Below are positions 1 to 6,044 of a stretch of 17,476 bases of DNA, in pieces. Origin of the DNA: an uncultured Bacteroidales bacterium (GTDB taxonomy: Bacteria > Bacteroidota > Bacteroidia > Bacteroidales > ML635J-15); the NCBI GenBank assembly GCA_905233405.1, contig CAJOEG010000013.1, positions 1 to 17,476 of the forward strand, given 5' to 3'. The notes under the pieces are model-generated. The model saw nothing but the letters and a program-made list of their open reading frames with translations, searched no databases and was not told the DNA's origin. A program made the translations under genes and the position numbers. Within the stretch, counting starts at the first letter, position 1; every line of letters begins with the position of its first letter.

Positions 1-1584
1 ATTTTCTTCAGGGATGTCGGCGATTACGCATTCGGTAGTCAACAACATGCCTGCGATGCTAGCTGCGTTCTCCAATGCGATACGCGAAACCTTGGTCGGA
101 TCGATAACACCTGCCTCGTACAAGTTTTCGTACTTGTCGATACGAGCGTTGTAACCGAAATCGTCCTTGCCGTCCTTAACCTTCTGGACAACAACCGAAC
201 CTTCCTTACCAGCGTTCTCAACAATGCGACGCAGAGGTTCTTCCAAAGCGCGGAGTACGATTGCAATACCGAGGTTTTCCTCGTCGTTGTCACCCTTCAA
301 GTCGCTAATCTTCTGGATTGCACGGATGTAAGCAACACCACCACCAGGGATGATACCTTCAGCAACTGCTGCACGGGTAGCCGACAAAGCATCTTCGTAG
401 CGGTCTTTCTTTTCCTTCATTTCTACTTCGGTAGTACCACCAACATAGATTACTGCTACACCACCAGACAACTTAGCAAGGCGTTCCTGCAACTTTTCAC
501 GGTCGTAGTCGCTGGTTGTAAGTTCAATCTGCTTCTTAATCTGAGCAACTCTTGCAGCTATCTGATCCTTCTGTCCGCAACCGTCAACGATTGTTGTATT
601 TTCCTTGTCGATTGTAACCTTGTCGGCACGACCGAGCATTGTAATGTTAGCATTTTCGAGCTTCAAGCCGCGTTCTTCGGTGATAACTTCACCACCAGTA
701 AGGATTGCTATATCCTGCAACATTTCTTTTCTTCTGTCACCAAATCCTGGAGCCTTTACAGCAGCAATCTTCAAGGTGCCTCTCAAGCGGTTAACGATCA
801 AGGTTGCCAAAGCTTCGCTTTCAACATCTTCTGCGATGATAAGCAATGCCTTTCCTTCCTGTGCTATCGGTTCGAGAACTGGCAGCAAGTCCTTCATCGA
901 CGAAATCTTCTTGTCGGTGATAAGGATGTAAGGATTATCCATTACGGTCTGCATCTTCTCGCTGTCGGTGATGAAGTAAGGAGAAATGTAACCACGGTCG
1001 AACTGCATACCTTCAACAACCTTAACTTCGGTTGTGATACCCTTTGCCTCTTCGATTGTGATAACGCCTTCCTTCTTTACCTTTTCCATTGCAAGGGCGA
1101 TGTCCTTACCGATTGCCAATTCGTTGTTTGCCGAAATAGTTGCAACCTGCTCGATCTTCTTGTTGTCGTCGCCAACGTTCTGGCTCATCTTCTTCAATTC
1201 TGCAACAACAGCGGCAACAGCCTTGTCGATACCGCGCTTCAAGTCCATTGGATTTGCTCCTGCGGTTACGTTCTTCAAGCCTTCGCTTACGATTGCCTGA
1301 GCAAGAACTGTAGCGGTGGTTGTTCCGTCACCAGCATCGTCGTTGGTCTTCGAAGCAACTTCCTTAACCATCTGAGCTCCCATGTTCATGAACGGGTCCT
1401 TAATTTCGATTTCCTTTGCTACGCTGACACCGTCCTTGGTAATGTGCGGAGCGCCGAACTTCTTGTCAATTACTACGTTTCTGCCCTTAGGACCGAGTGT
1501 TACCTTTACGGCATCTGCCAAAGTGTCAACACCCTTCTTCAACAAGTCTCTCGATTCGATATTGAATTTTATCTCTTTTGCCAT
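1..1584 (-). CDS. groEL: Chaperonin GroEL (60 kDa), 3' end beyond window
   Basis: ATP-driven folding chaperone; forms the double-ring barrel that works with GroES in the cytoplasm. The 528 codons in the window tile exactly from the ATG at 1584 to base 1. Translation starts MAKEIKFNIESRDLLKKGVD and contains the nucleotide-binding GPKGRN (31-36) and GDGTTT (85-90, catalytic Asp86, equivalent to D87 of E. coli). It reaches the conserved late segment SIAGMLLTTECVIAD at the left edge. Family members are about 540-545 residues, so only some 15-20 C-terminal residues (the usual Gly/Met-rich tail) are missing, and they are lost to the window edge rather than to a mutation. It lies 19 bases downstream of groES, with a GAAAGGA-like purine stretch before the start. 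Expected to be co-transcribed with groES. Identification is secure. Confidence 0.98.
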   Translation of the reverse strand, partial: MAKEIKFNIESRDLLKKGVDTLADAVKVTLGPKGRNVVIDKKFGAPHITKDGVSVAKEIEIKDPFMNMGAQMVKEVASKTNDDAGDGTTTATVLAQAIVSEGLKNVTAGANPMDLKRGIDKAVAAVVAELKKMSQNVGDDNKKIEQVATISANNELAIGKDIALAMEKVKKEGVITIEEAKGITTEVKVVEGMQFDRGYISPYFITDSEKMQTVMDNPYILITDKKISSMKDLLPVLEPIAQEGKALLIIAEDVESEALATLIVNRLRGTLKIAAVKAPGFGDRRKEMLQDIAILTGGEVITEERGLKLENANITMLGRADKVTIDKENTTIVDGCGQKDQIAARVAQIKKQIELTTSDYDREKLQERLAKLSGGVAVIYVGGTTEVEMKEKKDRYEDALSATRAAVAEGIIPGGGVAYIRAIQKISDLKGDNDEENLGIAIVLRALEEPLRRIVENAGKEGSVVVQKVKDGKDDFGYNARIDKYENLYEAGVIDPTKVSRIALENAASIAGMLLTTECVIADIPEEN

Positions 1585-1603
1585 GATTGTATCCTTTCAA
1601 AAA

Positions 1604-1885
1604 TTATTCTTCAACTACTAATAAAATATCGGTCTGATTCATAATCAGATAGCTTTCACCGTTAATCTTCAGTTCGGTACCGCTGTACTTTCCGTAAAGT
1701 ACTACGTCGCCAGCCTTAACCTCGATGGGTTCGTCCTTCTTCTGGTTTCCTACTGCTATGATTTTACCTCTCTGTGGTTTTTCCTGTGCAGAATCGGGGA
1801 TTATGATTCCGCCAACTGTCTTCTGTTCTGCTGCTTCCGGTTTAATCAGGACTTTGCCTGCCATTGGTCTTCCAATCTTTTCCAT
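1604..1885 (-). CDS. groES: Co-chaperonin GroES (10 kDa)
   Basis: Heptameric lid of the GroEL chamber. The 93-residue product matches family length. It carries the mobile-loop region (EQKTVGGIIIPDSAQEKPQ, about residues 20-38), the GKIIAVGN strand and the C-terminal YLIMNQTDILLVVE. The N-terminus (MEKIGRPMAGKVLIKPE) differs from the usual MNIKPLxDRVLI pattern, but the ATG at 1885 gives the normal length; an internal Met8 would remove the first beta-strand. Stop is TAA. It is the first gene of the groES-groEL operon, with a leader of roughly 45 bases if the upstream sigma-54-like element is the promoter. Confidence 0.97.
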   Translation of the reverse strand: MEKIGRPMAGKVLIKPEAAEQKTVGGIIIPDSAQEKPQRGKIIAVGNQKKDEPIEVKAGDVVLYGKYSGTELKINGESYLIMNQTDILLVVEE

Positions 1886-1941
1886 GATATTTTTAATTTA
1901 ATTTTTGTTAGACAATTTTAAAATTTTACGGCATGGCATTA

Positions 1942-2015
1942 TCGAAAAATGTGCCACTCGCAAAAAACTGACAAAATGACACAGACAGAAACTTAATCAC
2001 TGACACAAGGTGACG
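1942..2015 (-). promoter_or_regulatory. Possible groES promoter: sigma-54-like -24/-12 with upstream TGTCA repeats
   Basis: Read on the minus strand, TGGCAC (1956-1951) is followed after 5 bases by TCGA (1945-1942). The sigma-54 pattern is TGGCAC-N5-TTGC, so the -24 half is perfect while the -12 half keeps only T and the conserved G. Upstream lie two TGTCA boxes (direct repeat spanning 1981-1969) and a second looser pair (CGTCA 2015-2011, TGTCA 2005-2001), placed like activator sites. No CIRCE (HrcA operator) palindrome is present. The element sits about 55 bases upstream of the groES ATG. This is an inference from motif shape only. Confidence 0.35.
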
Positions 2016-2283
2016 AAATTGCAAATTATGAATGGTATTTTTAAATGATTATCCGCAACCTTTAGCTCACGAAACATAGTGAGTAAATTGCAAAAAAAAT
2101 TTCATTCCGCTCCAGCTGCGGAGGCTTTTACTTTTTTGTTGTCCACTAAAAGTCCAACCAATACAAAACCTAATGTATCAAACGTTAGGTAGCGCTGGCG
2201 CAAGTTTTTGTGGTTCGGCAGGCTCACCAACCGAAAAAAAGCTGTGACAGCGCATAATTTAGCGGACACAATGAATTAAACGT

Positions 2284-2391
2284 ATGAGGGGGATTACATA
2301 TCCCCTGCGCTGCCGCGGGCATCCTTGCAAAAAAGAGAAAACTTGTTCCACTGCGTTTTCTGTTTTTGTTTTCCTGCAATTCCTTTTGAAT
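2284..2391. repeat. Structured intergenic repeat, copy 1 (REP-like)
   Basis: Begins ATGAGGGGGATT and contains a small hairpin, GGGGAT (2289-2294), loop TACAT, ATCCCC (2300-2305). A GC-rich GCGCTGCCGCGGGC box follows, then a second hairpin with GAAAAC/GTTTTC arms and the tail TTTTCCTGCAATTCCTTTTG. It is nearly identical to copy 2, 127-129 bases downstream, and both are preceded by TGAATTAAAC. The look is that of short REP-type palindromic units mobilised by a RAYT transposase, and a RAYT gene lies in this window. That link is inferred. Confidence 0.7.
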
Positions 2392-2410
2392 TAAACCTAT
2401 AAAGAGAAAT

Positions 2411-2520
2411 ATGAGAGGGGGATTGCAGATCCCTTGCGCTGCCGCGGGCGTCCTTGCAAAAAAGTGAAAACTTGTTTCACTGCGTTTTCTCTTTTTGTTT
2501 TCCTGCAATTCCTTTTGAAT
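2411..2520. repeat. Structured intergenic repeat, copy 2 (REP-like)
   Basis: Same order of parts as copy 1: ATGAGAGGGGGATT, hairpin GGGAT-TGCAG-ATCCC, the GCGCTGCCGCGGGC box, a GTGAAA...TTTCAC hairpin, and the tail ending TTTTGAAT. It differs from copy 1 at about ten positions. Some changes sit in hairpin loops; others are paired changes in stem arms (copy 1 GWGAAAAC...TTYCAC), which suggests that folding matters. The tail forms the left arm of the long inverted repeat that ends at the tRNA terminator. Confidence 0.7.
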
Positions 2521-2556
2521 GCGAGCATTCAGGTAATTGCAGGAAAACAAAAAGAG
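2489..2556. repeat. Perfect 22-base inverted repeat around a 14-base palindrome
   Basis: The last part of repeat copy 2 (2489-2510, CTCTTTTTG...GCAATT) is perfectly reverse-complementary to 2535-2556 (AATTGC...CAAAAAGAG). The 24-base spacer contains GAATGC-GA-GCATTC (2517-2530). The right arm runs into the left arm of the tRNA terminator hairpin, so alternative foldings compete here. It may be the inverted remnant of a third repeat unit. Confidence 0.75.
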
Positions 2557-2580
2557 CGAAGCCAAAACTTCGCTCTTTTT
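2549..2580 (-). terminator. Intrinsic terminator downstream of tRNA-Ser
   Basis: Perfect 13-base stem AAAAAGAGCGAAG (2549-2561) / CTTCGCTCTTTTT (2568-2580) with a 6-base loop. In the direction of the tRNA transcript (minus) the stem ends in a U-run, 3 bases after the tRNA 3' end. The symmetry would also let it stop transcription from the other side. Confidence 0.85.
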
Positions 2581-2581
2581 T

Positions 2582-2671
<90 letters not shown>

Positions 2672-2713
2672 GTGCTAAACTCGGGGCATTTCCTATAAGC
2701 GAAAATGCGGGTG

Positions 2714-2743
2714 CAAAGATATATATAATTTGTATAACGCAAA
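2714..2743 (-). promoter_or_regulatory. Bacteroidota-type promoter for tRNA-Ser
   Basis: On the minus strand, TTTG (2743-2740) is followed after 18 bases by TATCTTTG (2721-2714), an exact fit to the Bacteroides -33 TTTG / -7 TAnnTTTG consensus with near-canonical spacing. The predicted start is near 2707, some 35 bases before the mature tRNA 5' end. Confidence 0.75.
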
Positions 2744-2822
2744 AATTATTTATGAAAATATTTTTCACTATCTTCTATTGGTAGTTTTTTTCAAAAATCT
2801 TATTCGCTGATTCAAAAATGAT

Positions 2823-2830
2823 TATATTTG
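2823..2830 (+). promoter_or_regulatory. Possible -7 box for the lipoprotein gene
   Basis: TATATTTG matches TAnnTTTG exactly and lies 23 bases before the ATG at 2854. No TTTG is found at the expected -33 position, so this is weaker than the tRNA promoter. Confidence 0.45.
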
Positions 2831-2853
2831 CAGTCTTGTAAAAATATACAAAT

Positions 2854-3732
2854 ATGAATAGATTTTTCAGCATATTTCTAATTTTATTGCTAATAGTCTC
2901 ATTGTCATTCTTATATTCGTGCCGTGGTTCTAGTTCTGGCAAAAGCGACCTCGTAGCGATGTACGGACTGATAAACGGTTCCAACTGGCGAGCCTCCGAC
3001 CCTACCGCAATAGTAAGCGAACACAAAATCAAGGTCAACGGAACCTCGGCAAACGGACAGACAATAATAATAACTCTCAATACAAAGGAACTTGGAGAAT
3101 ACACTTTCTCGTCGACAAACGGACATTTTGCCGAATTCATTCCCAATATGGCTTCGGGAACAGAACGGTATTCTACTGTAAATGGTGAAGGTGGCGGCAT
3201 AGTTAGACTTACCTCGCTCAACGAGGAAACAAAAAGCCTCGGCGGCGAATTCCAATTCAAGGCATACCGTGCCGACGGTTCTGTAAAATCGGCAACCGAA
3301 GGAAAGTTCACCAACGTGCCCTACACATTCTACAACCTCGACGACGACAAATACACAAACGTATTCAACTTCACATACAACAGCACTATATGGAACACAG
3401 TAACTATCTCCGGCGTTAAAAGCGACACCGCTATAGTAGTAACTGGCGAATGCGACCGTTCACAGGCTTGGCAGAGCGTAACACTTCAAATGCCGACAAA
3501 CATTTCCGAAGGCGTTCATTATTTCGGTCAGGATGTTTCCGGATACTTCCAGTCGGGATTCTATAGTCACCCGGCTACCGCAGGCGCAATAACCATTACA
3601 GAAATCAACAGCAACAACAAGATAATTAAAGGTACATTCTTCTTTAATTTCCTTAACAACAACAACGAAGTACAGTCGATTACCGATGGCACTTTCGACG
3701 TGAAATATTCCGATTTGACTGTGGTTGAATAG
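2854..3732 (+). CDS. Lipoprotein with two related beta-rich domains (DUF6252-like)
   Basis: The 292-residue product begins with a lipoprotein signal: MNRFF, a hydrophobic stretch (6-20) and the lipobox LYSC with Cys23 as the acylation site, so it should be anchored in a membrane and face the periplasm or exterior. The mature part seems to be an internal duplication. Residues ~38-157 end in IVRLTSLNEETKSLGGEFQF...GSVKSATEGKFTNVPY, and residues ~166-285 end in ITITEINSNNKIIKGTFFF...NEVQSITDGTFDVKY. The pattern of 'non-default extension, G-x-F-x-F strand, TxGxFxVxY end' resembles the DUF6252 group of Bacteroidota lipoproteins, whose function is not known to me. Start chosen at 2854 because it gives a proper signal peptide. 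pckA follows 42 bases downstream with no terminator between, so read-through is possible, but no shared function is implied. Confidence 0.8.
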   Translation: MNRFFSIFLILLLIVSLSFLYSCRGSSSGKSDLVAMYGLINGSNWRASDPTAIVSEHKIKVNGTSANGQTIIITLNTKELGEYTFSSTNGHFAEFIPNMASGTERYSTVNGEGGGIVRLTSLNEETKSLGGEFQFKAYRADGSVKSATEGKFTNVPYTFYNLDDDKYTNVFNFTYNSTIWNTVTISGVKSDTAIVVTGECDRSQAWQSVTLQMPTNISEGVHYFGQDVSGYFQSGFYSHPATAGAITITEINSNNKIIKGTFFFNFLNNNNEVQSITDGTFDVKYSDLTVVE

Positions 3733-3774
3733 AAATCATAATGTATAAACAACATAAAAACTTTAAATTTTAAA

Positions 3775-5388
3775 ATGAACGAAAAGATATTGAAAGACCT
3801 TGCCAAGATAGGCATAACAGGTGTAAAGAAACTCCATTATAATCCCTCGTATGAGGAATTGTTTGAGTTTGAAATGGACAAGTCGCTCGAAGGTTTCGAC
3901 AAGGGCCAACTTACCGAACTCGACGCTGTAAATGTAATGACCGGCATCTACACTGGCCGTTCTCCCAAGGACAAGTTCATCGTTATGGACGAAAACTCAA
4001 AGGATACAGTTTGGTGGACTACCGACGAGTACAAGAACGACAACCACGTTTGCTCGCAGGAGACTTGGAATGTAGTGAAGGACCTTGCAAAGAAGCAACT
4101 TTGCGACAAGGAACTGTTCGTTGTTGATGCTTTCTGCGGTGCCAACAAGGACACTCGCATGAACGTACGTTTCATTATGGAAGTTGCTTGGCAGGCTCAC
4201 TTCGTACGCAATATGTTCATCAAGCCGACCGAGGAAGAATTGAAGAACTTTGAACCGAACTTCACCGTTTACACCGCTTCGAAGGCAAAAGTCGAAAACT
4301 ACAAGGAACTCGGTCTCAACAGCGAAACCGCAGTTGTATTCAACATCACAAGCCGCGAACAGGTTATCCTCAACACCTGGTATGGCGGCGAAATGAAGAA
4401 GGGTATGTTCTCGATGATGAACTACTACCTTCCATTGCAAGGTATTGCAGCAATGCACTGCTCGGCAAACACCGATATGCAGGGCAAGCACACCGCTATC
4501 TTCTTCGGACTTAGCGGAACAGGCAAGACCACCCTTTCGACCGACCCGAAGCGTTTGCTTATCGGCGACGACGAACACGGCTGGGACGACGACGGTGTTT
4601 TCAACTTCGAAGGCGGCTGCTACGCAAAGGTTATCAACCTCGACAAGGACAGCGAACCCGACATCTACAACGCAATCCGTCGCAATGCACTTTTGGAAAA
4701 CGTTACCGTTGACGAAAAGGGCAAAATCAACTTCGCAGACAAGAGCGTTACCGAAAATACCCGCGTAAGTTACCCGATTGACCATATCGAGAAGATTGTT
4801 CGCCCGGTAAGTGCTGCACCTGCTGCTGAAAACGTTATTTTCCTTTCGGCAGATGCATTCGGTGTTCTTCCGCCAGTTTCAATCCTTACGCCCGAACAGT
4901 GCAAGTACTACTTCCTCAGCGGTTTCACTGCTAAGTTGGCAGGAACAGAGCGTGGCATTACCGAGCCTACACCAACTTTCAGCGCTTGCTTCGGACAGGC
5001 ATTCCTCGAATTGCACCCGACAAAGTACGCCGAGGAACTTGTAAAGCGTATGGAAAAGAGCAACGCAAAGGCATATTTGGTTAACACAGGCTGGAACGGT
5101 ACTGGCAAGCGTATCTCGATTAAGGATACCCGTGGAATCATCGATGCAATCCTCGATGGCTCAATCCTGACCGCTCCAACAAAGAAGATTCCGTACTTCG
5201 ACTTGGAAGTTCCTACAGCATTGCCAGGCGTTGACCCGAAGATTCTCGACCCACGCGACACCTACGCAACCGCCAACGAATGGGAAGTTAAGGCACGCGA
5301 CCTTGCAGAACGCTTCATCAAGAACTTTGTTAAGTTCACAAGCAACCCAGCAGGCAAGAAGTTGGTTGACGCAGGTCCAAAACTGTAA
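3775..5388 (+). CDS. pckA: Phosphoenolpyruvate carboxykinase (ATP)
   Basis: Interconverts oxaloacetate plus ATP and phosphoenolpyruvate plus CO2 plus ADP in the cytoplasm. In fermentative Bacteroidota it commonly runs toward oxaloacetate to feed succinate formation. The 537 residues match the ATP-dependent family. Visible sites are the substrate Arg62 in TGRSPKDKF, the metal/substrate region GGEMKKGMFSMMNYYLP (204-220) and MHCSANTD (227-234), the P-loop GLSGTGKTT (245-253), the metal-binding GDDEHGWDDDGVFNFEGG (264-281), and GFTAKLAGTERG (383-394). No disruption is seen. Codon use is dominated by a few preferred codons (AAG, GAA, ACC, CGT), consistent with high expression. No clear TAnnTTTG box occurs in the short upstream gap. 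A strong hairpin terminator follows the TAA. Confidence 0.98.
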   Translation: MNEKILKDLAKIGITGVKKLHYNPSYEELFEFEMDKSLEGFDKGQLTELDAVNVMTGIYTGRSPKDKFIVMDENSKDTVWWTTDEYKNDNHVCSQETWNVVKDLAKKQLCDKELFVVDAFCGANKDTRMNVRFIMEVAWQAHFVRNMFIKPTEEELKNFEPNFTVYTASKAKVENYKELGLNSETAVVFNITSREQVILNTWYGGEMKKGMFSMMNYYLPLQGIAAMHCSANTDMQGKHTAIFFGLSGTGKTTLSTDPKRLLIGDDEHGWDDDGVFNFEGGCYAKVINLDKDSEPDIYNAIRRNALLENVTVDEKGKINFADKSVTENTRVSYPIDHIEKIVRPVSAAPAAENVIFLSADAFGVLPPVSILTPEQCKYYFLSGFTAKLAGTERGITEPTPTFSACFGQAFLELHPTKYAEELVKRMEKSNAKAYLVNTGWNGTGKRISIKDTRGIIDAILDGSILTAPTKKIPYFDLEVPTALPGVDPKILDPRDTYATANEWEVKARDLAERFIKNFVKFTSNPAGKKLVDAGPKL

Positions 5389-5408
5389 ACATCCAATGCT
5401 TACGTAAT

Positions 5409-5440
5409 AAAAATAGGCTGCCGATTGGTAGCCTATTTTT
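5409..5440. terminator. Bidirectional terminator between pckA and the RAYT gene
   Basis: AAAAATAGGCT (5409-5419) pairs with AGCCTATTTTT (5430-5440). The stem can extend by GCC/GGT to leave a GATT loop. T-runs occur on both strands, and it lies between converging genes (pckA ends at 5388, RAYT ends at 5459), so it probably serves both. Confidence 0.88.
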
Positions 5441-5458
5441 GTTGTTGTTAAATGTATT

Positions 5459-6013
5459 CTATTGATTTGAATTGTCTAATTCCCATTTCGCCACATTGTT
5501 TTCGATGTATTCTGCAATCTGGTTCATTTCGTTTTGGTCGCGAATGATGCGGTCATAGAAACGGGATTGCCATTGGAATGGAATATCGTTTTGGCGGGCA
5601 AACCGTGTAACAGATTGTTTGAAACCGCCAATCGCGATTGATAATCGCCCCATATTATTGGCCATTTTTTGCATGGTTTTGTTTTTCACATCGACGGGTT
5701 CCATCGTAGAATCGCGCCATGGTGCGATTCTACAATCGTCACCGGAAATTATCACAATCAAATGAATATGGTCGGGCATAATAACATATTCGGGAATTTG
5801 CGCGTATGGGTTGTGTTCCGAAATTTTTTGCACACATTCATCCGTATATTTCCCCACCGCCGACAATCGCATTTCGCCGTCAACGATTTCCCCGAAATAA
5901 TGATTCCTGTCCTTTGTGCATATCGTAATGAAATATTCGCCACCGTTGTAATCGTGCCACGATGCGCGTTTTGTCCCAATACGATATTTGTTTTGGAATT
6001 TTTCGACAGGCAT
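5459..6013 (-). CDS. REP-associated tyrosine transposase (RAYT, Y1 HUH superfamily)
   Basis: Single-copy relative of IS200/IS605 TnpA that nicks and rejoins single-stranded REP hairpins. The 184 residues contain the family landmarks: YFITICTKDR (28-37), IPEYVIMPDHIHLIVII (73-89) with the HxH metal site His82/His84, the helix IGGFKQSVTRFA (128-139), FQWQSRFYDRIIRD (146-159), and the helix ending IAEYIENNVAKW (166-177). Tyr169 matches the catalytic Tyr of E. coli TnpA-REP (DYIYINPVKH). All catalytic residues are present, so it could be active. Unusually, codons 94-103 (CRIAPWRDST) are encoded by a near-perfect 28-base palindrome. No flanking insertion-sequence ends were found, as expected for domesticated RAYTs. 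It lies 31 bases downstream of the FISUMP gene on the same strand. Start ATG at 6013; stop TAG. Confidence 0.9.
   Translation of the reverse strand: MPVEKFQNKYRIGTKRASWHDYNGGEYFITICTKDRNHYFGEIVDGEMRLSAVGKYTDECVQKISEHNPYAQIPEYVIMPDHIHLIVIISGDDCRIAPWRDSTMEPVDVKNKTMQKMANNMGRLSIAIGGFKQSVTRFARQNDIPFQWQSRFYDRIIRDQNEMNQIAEYIENNVAKWELDNSNQ
5706..5733. repeat. GTAG-footed palindrome inside the RAYT gene
   Basis: The left arm GTAGAATCGCGCCA (5706-5719) and the right arm TGGTGCGATTCTAC (5720-5733) are reverse complements except for one G/T pair (5716/5723). The foot is GTAG/CTAC. GTAG is the tetranucleotide recognised by the E. coli RAYT at REP feet (established for that enzyme). It falls in the variable linker between the HxH strand and the following helix, where an insertion would be tolerated. 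Confidence 0.85.
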
Positions 6014-6044
6014 AAATTGATATATAGGTCGGTTGGCGAGAAAA

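Noticed and set aside
605..1621. Plus-strand open frames opposite groEL
   Set aside because: All are antisense to a fully conserved GroEL frame and show no recognisable protein.
1886..2020. CIRCE operator for groES
   Set aside because: No TTAGCACTC-N9-GAGTGCTAA-type palindrome is present. GAGTG occurs once without its partner.
2128..2165. CTTTTACTTTTTT...ACTAAAAG symmetry as an insertion-sequence end
   Set aside because: The symmetry is short and broken, with no transposase or target duplication nearby.
2284..2520. Possible CRISPR-like array
   Set aside because: Only two long units, no short regular spacers, no cas genes, and strong internal hairpins.
2224..2565. 113-residue minus-strand open frame with internal repeats (PAAAQGICNPP twice)
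   Set aside because: It simply reads through the two 129-base-spaced intergenic repeats, which keep frame because 129 is a multiple of 3. It has no start context, and the sequence is dominated by hairpin and T-rich DNA.
3997..4785. Long antisense open frame inside pckA (262 codons)
   Set aside because: It is the shadow of a strongly biased coding sequence, with no family features; pckA is certain.
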